NCBI GenBank assembly: GCA_903886165.1 | Contig: CAISLL010000120.1 | Span: 1 to 19,993 of the forward strand | DNA: 19,993 nt | Reading direction: 5' to 3' | Source: an uncultured beta proteobacterium | GTDB taxonomy: Bacteria > Pseudomonadota > Gammaproteobacteria > Burkholderiales > Burkholderiaceae_C | In this document: piece after piece, positions 7,976 to 14,782 of the stretch | Layout of the letters: each line of letters starts with the position of its first letter | How positions within the stretch are numbered: position 1 is the first letter of the stretch | The notes under the pieces: generated by a model | Seen by the model: the letters and a program-made list of their open reading frames with translations, nothing else | Databases searched by the model: none | Told to the model about the DNA's origin: nothing | Translations under genes and position numbers: made by a program

Positions 7976-9419
7976 AAAATTTATGGCATTCAGGCCTCTA
8001 GACCATATATTAATTACGCAGGCAGCTACTCTATTAATAGCTGGTTGCTCATTCATGCCGACCTACGAACGACCCAGCGCGCCGGTGCCTGCCCAGTGGC
8101 CTCCTTCAACCAACACGATGTCCAGCGTAACGGCAGCCAGCCCAGAGACCAGCTCGGCACCCCTGGCCTGGCGGGATTACTTCACAGACCCCACGCTGCG
8201 CCAGCTCATTGACACGGCCTTGGCCAACAACCGCGACCTGCGCGTGGCCCTGCTCAACATCGAGCAGGCCCGGGCGCAGCTCGGCATTCGCCAGGCCGAC
8301 CAGTTGCCCACGGTGAATGCAGCAGCCACCGGCTCGCGCACTCCGGACAGCAGCGGGTCGATCAAAAGCGCGTACAGCGCGGGGCTGACCGTCACCGCCT
8401 ACGAGCTTGACTTTTTTGGCCGCATTGCCAGCCTCAAGGAACAGGCGCTGGGGCAATACCTGGCCACCACGGAGGCGGCTCAAACCACCCGCATCAGCCT
8501 GATTGCCACCGTGGCGCACACCTGGATGGCCCTGCTGGCAGACGAAGAACTGCTGGCGGTGTCCAGGCAAACACTGGCCTCACGCGACGAATCTCTCAAG
8601 CTGGTGGAACTGAAAATCAAACACGGCGCCGCGTCTGATTTTGAGTTGAGCGGCGCGCGAACCTTGCGCGAGAGTGCCCGCGCCACCCTGGTACAGCAAA
8701 CTCGTCAACACGCTCTGGACGAAAATGCCCTGGTGCTGTTGCTGGGTCAAACCCTGAATGACGCCGCCAAAGCGCAGCTCTCGCAGCAAAGCCTGAACCA
8801 GCTGCAGTTGGCCGAGCTGCCTGCGGGCTTGCCTTCAGACCTGCTCACACGCCGCCCGGACATTCGGCAAGCCGAACAAAACCTGATCGCCAGCAACGCC
8901 AACATGGGCGCGGCACGCGCCGCGTTTTTTCCGCGCATCAGCCTCACCACCGGGGTCGGGTCCGCCAGCAGCGAACTGTCTGGCTTGTTCAGGAGCGGCT
9001 CCTGGGGCTGGACACTGGCACCCCAGCTGGTGCTGCCGATTTTTGACGCCGGACGCAACCAGTCCCATCTGAATGCGGCAGAAACCGGTCGAAATATTGC
9101 CGTCGCCCAGTATGAAAAATCCATCCAGAACGCTTTCCGTGAGGTCTCGGATGCGCTGGCCAGTCGCGCCACGCTGGTGCAGCAACTGCAAGCCAGTCAG
9201 GCCTTGCTGGATGCTGAAACCTCACGCAGCACCCTGACGCAGTTACGGCTTGAAAACGGTGCCGCCAGCCAGCTTGACTGGCTCGATGCCCAGCGAAGCC
9301 GATTTGCGGCCCAGCAGACGCTGGTGCAAACCAGACTGGCGGTGTTGCAGAACCAGGTGGCGCTGTTCAAGACGCTCGGTGGCTACACCCATCTGCCGGG
9401 CGCTGCCGTCCAGAATTGA
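7968..9419 (+). CDS. RND efflux outer-membrane channel lipoprotein (OprM/TtgC/NodT family)
   Basis: The 483-residue product is the TolC-like exit duct of the pump. Its signal peptide ends in the lipobox LIAGC with lipidation at Cys27 followed by Ser, consistent with outer-membrane sorting. Family features include PTYERPSAPVPAQWP, WRDYFTDPTLRQLIDTALANNRDLRVALLNIEQARAQ, the second repeat GLPSDLLTRRPDIRQAEQNLIASNANMGAARAAFFPRISLT, and PIFDAGRNQ. The ATG at 7968 has GGGAG seven bases upstream and overlaps the pump stop by eight bases, a coupling arrangement; upstream codons in the same frame lie inside the pump gene. The first 80 bases are markedly AT-rich compared with the rest. It ends the efflux operon; no clear terminator is seen in the 92 bases before the convergent cytochrome gene. 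Confidence 0.95.
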   Translation: MNRKFMAFRPLDHILITQAATLLIAGCSFMPTYERPSAPVPAQWPPSTNTMSSVTAASPETSSAPLAWRDYFTDPTLRQLIDTALANNRDLRVALLNIEQARAQLGIRQADQLPTVNAAATGSRTPDSSGSIKSAYSAGLTVTAYELDFFGRIASLKEQALGQYLATTEAAQTTRISLIATVAHTWMALLADEELLAVSRQTLASRDESLKLVELKIKHGAASDFELSGARTLRESARATLVQQTRQHALDENALVLLLGQTLNDAAKAQLSQQSLNQLQLAELPAGLPSDLLTRRPDIRQAEQNLIASNANMGAARAAFFPRISLTTGVGSASSELSGLFRSGSWGWTLAPQLVLPIFDAGRNQSHLNAAETGRNIAVAQYEKSIQNAFREVSDALASRATLVQQLQASQALLDAETSRSTLTQLRLENGAASQLDWLDAQRSRFAAQQTLVQTRLAVLQNQVALFKTLGGYTHLPGAAVQN

Positions 9420-9511
9420 ACCCAGGCAAGAGACGGTAACTGCGTCTGGCACGGCCGCCATCGTGGGTGTCCCGCCATGCTGTCGGAGCCTGGACCCATT
9501 GCGTCGTCAAA

Positions 9512-9865
9512 CTACAGCGAAAGTATCCAGCCAATCAGGTTCTTGATTTCAGCCGCATCCTTGGTTTCGATGATCTTGTGGTTGTCTTCGCTGCCGTCCC
9601 GGAACTTGACCATCGGCCCAGAAGTGACGTGGAGGTACAACTTGTCTTCAGCATCGGATCGGCCACGGTATTTGGCAGCCACCTCGCGATAAGGCGGGCC
9701 ATCTTTCTTTTTGTCAATCGAGTGGCATTTGAAGCAACTGCTCTGCCTGGCCAGCATTTGTGCCGCTTCGGCATCAACGGCCATCACCGGGGTTGACATG
9801 GCGAGGCTCGTACACACTGCCAACAGCGCAGCGCCCAAGCGGGATTTCAATGTGGAACGCTTCAT
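9512..9865 (-). CDS. Periplasmic monoheme class I cytochrome c
   Basis: The 117-residue product carries a Sec signal peptide ending near STPVMA (cleavage about residue 29) and one heme-binding CFKCH motif at residues 44-48. The mature protein is about 88 residues, the size of cytochromes c551/c552, and ends in the typical helix AAEIKNLIGWILSL. In c551 a distal Met sits in an IPMPP loop; here the corresponding loop reads EDNHKIIE, so His96 may replace it. Met85 lies earlier and is a less likely ligand. The ATG at 9865 is chosen because it begins the signal peptide; a longer frame from 9928 runs into the upstream gene. It starts 34 bases after the diheme cytochrome gene and is probably cotranscribed. 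The redox partner is unknown. Confidence 0.88.
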   Translation of the reverse strand: MKRSTLKSRLGAALLAVCTSLAMSTPVMAVDAEAAQMLARQSSCFKCHSIDKKKDGPPYREVAAKYRGRSDAEDKLYLHVTSGPMVKFRDGSEDNHKIIETKDAAEIKNLIGWILSL

Positions 9866-9899
9866 GAGTTCAGACCGGTAAATGTGCAGGGTATTGCCC

Positions 9900-10484
9900 C
9901 TATTTTTTGAACTGATTCTGGCTGGCAAAAAAATGTGCCGCAGCGTCCAGATCGGCGGGGCTTAGTCCGCGAAAGGCATCACCCATCATGAAAGCAAATT
10001 TGCGCTTGCCAGAGACAAACAAGCGGGTTTGTTCCATGATGTATTCCAAATTCTGGCCAGCCATCAATGGGGCATCGTGGTCAGACTGTCGACCATTGTC
10101 GGGATGGCATTCAGCGCAATGTTTTTCATAGATAGCCTGACCTTTGGCCACCAACTGCGGGTCCGTGTCCTGCACCGGACGAGGTGCCTTGCTGGCAGCG
10201 TAAAACTTGGCCACTGCAGCAATTTCGGTGCCTGTCCAGGTGAGCGGCACATGGTTGGGGATGCCGCTGACGCGCCCCCCTTTGGCCAGTGCTGCGATGT
10301 CCTCCTCCAAATACGTCTCCAACTGACCATTGAGATGCGGTGTCTTGGCCACGTTGCTGACACCAGCCACGCCGTGGCATTCGGCACAGGGCTTGGTAAG
10401 TGCATCAACCGCCGGTGTGGCAGCAAACGCTGCCTGGCCGATCAAGGCACCACAAATAAGGAAGGAAGTTCGGATAGACATCAT
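9900..10484 (-). CDS. Periplasmic diheme cytochrome c, c4-like
   Basis: The 194-residue precursor has a Sec signal peptide (cleavage near Ala21, after QAAFA) and two class I heme domains with CAECH at residues 33-37 and 123-127. The pattern of CAECH, LxGQ, then ASQ or AAS helix ends in each half is that of the cytochrome c4 group, which shuttles electrons to terminal oxidases or other periplasmic enzymes. The second domain keeps a Met pair (166-167) where the distal ligand is expected. The first domain has no Met after its heme motif and reads GIPNHVPLTW there, so His78 is a candidate ligand. The start could be either of two adjacent ATGs (10484 or 10481). The monoheme cytochrome follows at 34 bases. 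Upstream lies a decayed nasA fragment on the opposite strand, so the original neighbour is lost. Confidence 0.87.
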   Translation of the reverse strand: MMSIRTSFLICGALIGQAAFAATPAVDALTKPCAECHGVAGVSNVAKTPHLNGQLETYLEEDIAALAKGGRVSGIPNHVPLTWTGTEIAAVAKFYAASKAPRPVQDTDPQLVAKGQAIYEKHCAECHPDNGRQSDHDAPLMAGQNLEYIMEQTRLFVSGKRKFAFMMGDAFRGLSPADLDAAAHFFASQNQFKK

Positions 10485-10531
10485 GTTTTGTTTGCTGAAG
10501 TTCACTCGGGTGTGGCGGCATTTTAAGTCAG

Positions 10532-11198
10532 ACCTTCTCCCGAAACAGCCACCCGCTTTCGCTGACCAGCGGGCGCCTGCGCGACCAGTGGCATGGGATG
10601 AGCCGCACTGGCAGATTGGGCCGCTTGTTTGGCCATGCCAGCGAACCCTGTGTAAAACTGCACCCACAGAACTTGCACCAGCGCCAGCTCAAAGATGGCG
10701 ATTTGGTGCACCTCACCAGTGCCCGTGGCTCCGTCTTGGTGCCGGCACAGGCCTGCAATGAAGTAGGTTTGAACCAGGCCTTCATGGCCAAACGCTGGGG
10801 TGAAGAGTTCATCAGCGGTCAAAGTGCCCAGGGCAAACGCTCGGCTGGGGTGAATGCCGTGACCAGCGATATCTTTTGCCCTGACTCGAAACAACCCGAG
10901 TTCAAACACAGCGTCGTCAAAGTCCTGAAAGCCGACTTGCCTTGGCCTTTGCTGGCCGTGGCCTGGCTGCCCGAATCGCAGCTAATCTCGGCTCACCGGG
11001 CGTTGCAAGCAGGTGTGCGCCTGCTTCAATGTAAGTGATATCGCCATCCAGTTTCACCTGAAAACATGCACCAACGTCCCCACCGGCTGTTTAACCTCAC
11101 TTCAGAACACATTGAAATGTGGTACCAACTGCGGTTCCTGTATGCCCCAGCTGCAACGCATGGTGGGACAAATGGCGACCGCCCCGGCGCAGGCCTGA
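10532..11198 (+). pseudogene. nasA: Remnant of assimilatory nitrate reductase catalytic subunit (C-terminal part)
   Basis: The plus strand translates to a stretch like the C-terminus of the molybdopterin nitrate reductase NasA: LTSGRLRDQWHGMSRTGRLG, LHPQNLHQRQLKDGDLVHLT, FMAKRWGEEFISG, CPDSKQPEFKHSVVKVLKA and LLAVAWLPESQ, up to about 11010. It then jumps into another frame at 11013 with CACFNVSD and KCGTNCGSC, the C-terminal BFD-like [2Fe-2S] domain of Klebsiella-type NasA. About a hundred family residues that normally separate these blocks are missing, and the join shifts the frame. The whole N-terminal half, including the [4Fe-4S] and most Mo-cofactor regions, is absent. No functional enzyme can result. 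The family call rests on recalled motifs; NasA fits better than formate dehydrogenase because of the BFD domain. Confidence 0.8.
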
Positions 11199-11272
11199 AG
11201 GACGACCAATGTGCCTGCCGTCCTAAATGGCACACATCGTGCTTATGTCTTTATAAAAAAGGGGAAGACAGC

Positions 11273-11680
11273 ATGACACAACCCATTCTTGAGCATTTTG
11301 GCCAGGTCTTTCACCATGAAGACCCCATGCCCACACCCCGGGGCCCCCGGACTGGACGTTGCATCGTGGTGACCACCGGGTCCCGCGAGCCACAGATGCT
11401 GAGTGCAAACGCCTTGAACGCCATCCGGGCAGCTACCTTGTTGCTGGTGGATGATCAGGTGAGTGGGTCGGTGGTGGCCCTTGCCCCACAAGGCACGCGC
11501 GTGGTCCATGTCAGCACACGTAACGGTGGTCTGGCCTCGCCGCCCGCTTTTGTCGAAAAACTCATCGCGATGGCGGTCGGCGAAGGTGAGCAAGTGGTAC
11601 ACCTGCAAGCCAACGCGTCGTGTCAATGAAGAAGCCGCAAAACTGCCGGCCCCAGGAATCGGCATCAGTCGGCAGAAGCA
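11273..11680 (+). pseudogene. cobA: Truncated uroporphyrinogen-III C-methyltransferase-like gene
   Basis: An ATG at 11273 with GGGGAAG just upstream opens a 118-codon frame ending at 11629. GRCIVV, LSANALNAIRAATLLLVDDQVS, VVALAP and FVEKLIAMAVGEGEQVVHL match the N-terminal third of SUMT (siroheme synthesis). That enzyme is often encoded beside nasA because nitrite reductase needs siroheme. The SAM-binding GxGPGDPxLLT motif has become TTGSREPQMLS, and the KGGDP motif is lost. In another frame, EEAAKLPAPGIGI follows at about 11628-11666 and resembles the SUMT C-terminus, suggesting that roughly 130 residues were deleted. The full enzyme is about 260 residues. It begins 74 bases after the nasA remnant. 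The open frame could still be expressed, but methyltransferase activity is unlikely. Confidence 0.65.
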
Positions 11681-12572
11681 GTAGCCGACCAAGCCTGGAC
11701 GTGGGCCGCCAACATTAAGGCTCACTGTCGCGGGGATTGTGGGGCAGCGCAGACTTGTGCTTGCACAAAATAGTTAGTGGCTTCCTCATCGGGATCGGCT
11801 CGCTCCGTGGGCTGTTGCCATGGTGAACAGTCCCAGCTTCGCGAAGTAAACATTTGGCCATCTTCTGTGATCGTCATAGCGAAGTCCCATTCCAGGTCGC
11901 TTTGTCGCCCGCAAGCCAGCGCATATAGAGCGAAGCACCGAACGCGTTCGGCGCCGGAAATGCCAACGTGGCGCCTTCGAGTTGCTCAACCCACTCGATT
12001 GCCGAGTCCTTGCGCACCACCAAAATGCCATTGAGCGGCGCGCTGCCATCGCAAATGATAGGCCAGTAAGCTTGGGCATGTTCGGCCATCACGGCGTGGT
12101 AGGGATTGAGGCAGACAAAATCAGGATGCCCCTTGAGGAACGCCACCTCGAACGCCGGAATCGAGGGCTAAGTCAACAACGTGAAATTGACGCCAGTTTG
12201 TCGCGTCTATTCCTTCACGCCGGGTGCCGGTCGCTGTCGATCTGTTCGGGTCGCGACTGTGGTACCACGGCAAATGTCAGTACCGTGGCGGCATTGGCCG
12301 CCAGCGCGACACCCAGCAGCAGAGCAGTCAGGATACCTTCAATTGGGTGAATATCTGCATGGATGTCCAAGTGAATGAAGGTGCAATCAATTTTGGGGCT
12401 CCCAGGCATAGGCGTCGCACACGCGCCGCCGCGAAGGACGAGGTAAGGCTTCTTTGTGCTCAAACTAAGAACACCAGCCGTCAGCAAACGCCGCTGCACT
12501 AAACGCTGTCGCGCAATCGGCACAATCCTGATCAATCAAACCGTTTTTCGCACGATTTTTCACATGCTTTAC
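11640..12572. other. Degenerate stretch with no intact gene
   Basis: Between the SUMT-like remnant and the rpsU promoter no frame of convincing coding quality is intact on either strand. The identifiable content is the broken PhnD/PtxB-type gene on the minus strand (11877-12360). A 51-codon minus-strand frame (11877-11722) begins where that remnant stops; it is unrecognised. The piece from 12361 to 12572 shows nothing I can name. Confidence 0.6.
11877..12360 (-). pseudogene. Broken phosphate/phosphite/phosphonate-type ABC substrate-binding protein gene
   Basis: Several minus-strand frames together resemble the PhnD/PtxB-like periplasmic binding family. An ATG at 12360 gives MQIFTQLK. A frame change near 12340 leads into a signal-peptide-like ILTALLLGVALAANA, followed by the mature start ATVLTFAVVPQ. 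A further frame change near 12220 leads into TGVNFTLL, an in-frame TAG at 12170-12168, then IPAFEVAFLKGHPDFVCLNPYHAVMA, NGILVVRKDS and the family hallmark ATLAFPAPNAFGASLYMR. The sequence ends at a TGA at 11876-11874, after about half the usual 280-300 residues. With two frame changes, a nonsense codon and a missing C-terminal half it cannot make a working protein. Similar domains also occur as sensors in histidine kinases, so the original role is open. Confidence 0.7.
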
Positions 12573-12601
12573 GTGACCTGGCACGGCCACCTCGCTATAA
12601 T
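12573..12601 (+). promoter_or_regulatory. Probable sigma-70 promoter of rpsU
   Basis: GTGACC (12573-12578) and a perfect TATAAT (12596-12601) are separated by exactly 17 bases. The predicted transcript starts about 120 bases before rpsU, the first intact gene downstream. The leader includes a possible hairpin with arms CCCCGCT (12622-12628) and AGCGGGG (12645-12651), which has no T tract on the plus strand and so is not a terminator. Confidence 0.75.
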
Positions 12602-12726
12602 TCTAGGCTTTGCTGGCAAACCCCCGCTGCCTGATCAACCTTAAAGCGGGGAAAATCGCATGATGTTCATCAAATGGCCCGATCTCCCTTTGACAGAAGT
12701 CTGCACACTCTGGACAACATTACGTA

Positions 12727-12939
12727 ATGACAACGATCCGTGTAAAAGAAAACGAACCCTTCGACGTGGCCTTGCGCCGCTTCAAACGCACCATTGAAAA
12801 GCTCGGTCTGCTGACCGACCTGCGCGCCCGCGAGTTTTATGAAAAGCCCACTTCAGAGCGCAAGCGCAAGAAGGCTGCTGCAGTCAAGCGCAACTACAAG
12901 CGTATTCGCGCAATGCAGCTGCCCAAGAAGATGTATTAA
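12727..12939 (+). CDS. rpsU: 30S ribosomal protein S21
   Basis: The 70-residue product is full-length S21, a small, very basic protein on the 30S platform near the 3' end of 16S rRNA, where mRNA is selected. It shows the betaproteobacterial pattern IRVKENEPFDVALRRFKR near residues 4-21, then REFYEKPTSERKRKKAAAVKR and a Lys-rich C-terminus. No Shine-Dalgarno sequence is visible before its ATG (context TTACGTA), unusual for a ribosomal protein gene but possibly relevant because S21 acts near the anti-Shine-Dalgarno region. It has its own promoter and a strong terminator. Many proteobacteria place dnaG and rpoD downstream; here only yqeY follows. Confidence 0.97.
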   Translation: MTTIRVKENEPFDVALRRFKRTIEKLGLLTDLRAREFYEKPTSERKRKKAAAVKRNYKRIRAMQLPKKMY

Positions 12940-12962
12940 AGTAAGGCTCAATGCCTTGCCAA

Positions 12963-12997
12963 AAGCTCGCCGGGGACGCTCAGGCGGGCTTTTTTTT
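12963..12997 (+). terminator. Rho-independent terminator after rpsU
   Basis: Arms AAGCTCGCC (12963-12971) and GGCGGGCTT (12983-12991) pair over nine bases with one U-G wobble, around an 11-base loop, and run into eight T residues (12990-12997). It lies 24 bases past the rpsU stop and should separate most rpsU transcripts from yqeY. Confidence 0.9.
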
Positions 12998-13025
12998 GGC
13001 CAAATCACTCACCGGAGTTTAAACA

Positions 13026-13472
13026 ATGTCACTCAAAGACCAAATCACCGAAGACATGAAAGCGGCCATGCGTGCCAAGGACAGCGCGCGCCTGGGCACT
13101 ATTCGCCTGCTGCTGGCAGCAGCCAAGCAAAAGGAGGTCGATGAACGCATGGTGCTAGACGATGCGGCCATGGTTGCCATCGTCGACAAGTTGATCAAAC
13201 AGCGCAAGGATTCAGTCGCGGCCTTCACCCAGGCGCAGCGCATGGACCTGGCCGACAAGGAAAGCGCTGAAATCTCCGTGCTGTCAGCCTACCTGCCACA
13301 GCGCCTGAGTGCCGATGAGGTCACTGCAGCCGTGCTAGCCATTGTCACCAGCCTGGGCGCCAAGGGCCCGGGCGACATGGGGAAGGTCATGGGCGCCGTC
13401 AAGACCCAATTGGCAGGCAAAGCCGACATGGCGCAGGTGTCGCAAGCCGTCAAGGCGGCCCTGGCGGGCTGA
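13026..13472 (+). CDS. yqeY: GatB/YqeY domain-containing protein
   Basis: The 148-residue product matches the YqeY family in full: SLKDQITEDMKAAMRAKDSARLGTIR at the N-terminus, the helical core IVDKLIKQRKDSVAAF, the segment AEISVLSAYLPQRLSADEV, and a C-terminal GPGDMGKVMGAVKTQLAGKADM. This C-terminal fold is shared with the tail of GatB and GatE, where it helps hold tRNA during transamidation. The function of free-standing YqeY is not established; a tRNA- or translation-linked role is inferred from the fold and its conserved place next to rpsU. GGAG lies eight bases before the ATG. The next gene starts 11 bases after its stop, so the two are probably cotranscribed. Confidence 0.93.
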   Translation: MSLKDQITEDMKAAMRAKDSARLGTIRLLLAAAKQKEVDERMVLDDAAMVAIVDKLIKQRKDSVAAFTQAQRMDLADKESAEISVLSAYLPQRLSADEVTAAVLAIVTSLGAKGPGDMGKVMGAVKTQLAGKADMAQVSQAVKAALAG

Positions 13473-13483
13473 TACGCACCACC

Positions 13484-14782
13484 ATGCCGCAACCACTGCG
13501 AGACTCGCTGCTCTCGCTGCGCGCCCTGCTTGTCTCGGTCGGCCCCTTGCTGGCCCTGGCGGGTGGCCTGCTGCTGCTTGCTTATCTTTGGCTAGACCCC
13601 AGCCCTCCGAGACAGGTCACCCTGGCCACTGGCCCTGCACAAAGCGCCTACGACGAGTTTGGCAAGCGCTATGCCTCCGAGCTCAAGGTCTTTGGCATTG
13701 AGGTCAAACTGGTGCCCTCGGAAGGCGCGGCGCAAAACTTGCAGTGGCTGGCCGAAGGCAAGGTAGACCTCGGTTTTGTGCAAGGCGGAAACGCTTTGAC
13801 CGCCACAGAAAACCAGCCCCGGCTGCTGTCGCTGGGCAGTCTGTTTGTCGAACCTCTGTGGCTTTTTTACCGCAGCGACAAAGCCCTGAATGCATTGACC
13901 GAGGTAAGCCGTCTGCGCATGAATGTCGGCACGGTTGGCAGTGGTGTGCCCCACCTGATGGATCGCCTGTTTGACCTGAACCGCATGGAACCTGCAGGGC
14001 TGCAGCTGGCCCACCTGGCGCAAACCCCGGCCACCGTGGCCTTCTTGAATGAAGAACTTGACGCCCTGCTGTTTGCATCGGCGCCCGAGTCACACCTGGT
14101 GCAAATGCTACTCCAGACACCCGGGGTTCGCTTGCTGAACTTTCCACAGAATGAAGCTTATTCGCGGCGTTTTTCTTTCTTGACACCCGTCACCCTACCG
14201 CGCGGCGTGGTCGATCTGGCCAATGACATCCCGGCGCAAGATGTGAAACTGATCGCCACCACGACCACGCTGCTGGCACGCCAAGACGTGCACCCTGCCC
14301 TGCTGCAGCTTTTTTCGCAAACAGCGTTGGGGCTGCATGGTTCGTCGGGCTGGTTCAGCCGAACACGCGAGTTTCCCAGTGCCTCGCACACGGAATTCAC
14401 GTTGTCTGCAGAAGCGCAGCGGGTCATGGCCAATGGCATTCCCCTGTTACAGCGCTACCTGCCTTTTGCCTACGCCAACCTGATAGAGCGCATGTGGCTG
14501 GCACTCGGCATTATCCTGGCGGTGCTGCTGCCGCTGAGCCGTATCGTGCCACCCGTCTACCAATTCAAGATTCGCTCACGGGTGTTCCGGTGGTATGCAC
14601 AATTGCGTGAGATTGAAGTGCGCGCCGGTCTGGGCATCGAACCACCTGAAACGCTGGTGAAAGAACTTGCCCAACTGGAAGCTCGGGTCGAAAAAATCAA
14701 CGTGCCACTGGCCTATGCCGACGAACTGTATGCGCTGCGCAACCACATTCACCTGATACGCCAAAAAATCAACCAGTCTTGA
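13484..14782 (+). CDS. Membrane-anchored TAXI-family TRAP-type solute-binding protein
   Basis: The 432-residue product has an N-terminal membrane segment at about residues 16-37 (LVSVGPLLALAGGLLLLAYLWL). A TAXI-type periplasmic binding domain follows, seen in VTLATGPAQSAYDEFGKRYA, the LVPSEGAAQNLQWLAEGKVDLGFVQGG block and VGTVGSGV. A second hydrophobic segment lies at about 338-356, followed by a 75-residue tail rich in charged residues (FRWYAQLREIEVRAGLG and LAQLEARVEKI) that looks helical. The first segment has no clear cleavage site, so the binding domain is probably tethered at both ends, with the tail in the cytoplasm. Classical TAXI proteins deliver ligand such as glutamate to a TRAP permease, but no permease gene lies nearby. 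It starts 11 bases after yqeY and overlaps the convergent DUF1631 gene by 14 bases. The ligand is unknown. Confidence 0.85.
   Translation: MPQPLRDSLLSLRALLVSVGPLLALAGGLLLLAYLWLDPSPPRQVTLATGPAQSAYDEFGKRYASELKVFGIEVKLVPSEGAAQNLQWLAEGKVDLGFVQGGNALTATENQPRLLSLGSLFVEPLWLFYRSDKALNALTEVSRLRMNVGTVGSGVPHLMDRLFDLNRMEPAGLQLAHLAQTPATVAFLNEELDALLFASAPESHLVQMLLQTPGVRLLNFPQNEAYSRRFSFLTPVTLPRGVVDLANDIPAQDVKLIATTTTLLARQDVHPALLQLFSQTALGLHGSSGWFSRTREFPSASHTEFTLSAEAQRVMANGIPLLQRYLPFAYANLIERMWLALGIILAVLLPLSRIVPPVYQFKIRSRVFRWYAQLREIEVRAGLGIEPPETLVKELAQLEARVEKINVPLAYADELYALRNHIHLIRQKINQS

Noticed and set aside
9420..9511. Search for a bidirectional terminator between the convergent channel and cytochrome genes.
   Set aside because: Only short, imperfect inverted repeats and no T or A tracts were found.
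12412..12448. A minus-strand VLRGGACATP stretch recalling the C-terminus of EgtB/SenA-type sulfatase-modifying-factor enzymes.
   Set aside because: Only about ten residues match and nothing before or after continues the family pattern; too short to call a remnant.
12622..12651. CCCCGCT/AGCGGGG hairpin considered as a terminator upstream of rpsU.
   Set aside because: It has a 16-base loop and no T tract on either strand, and lies downstream of a good promoter; at most a leader fold.
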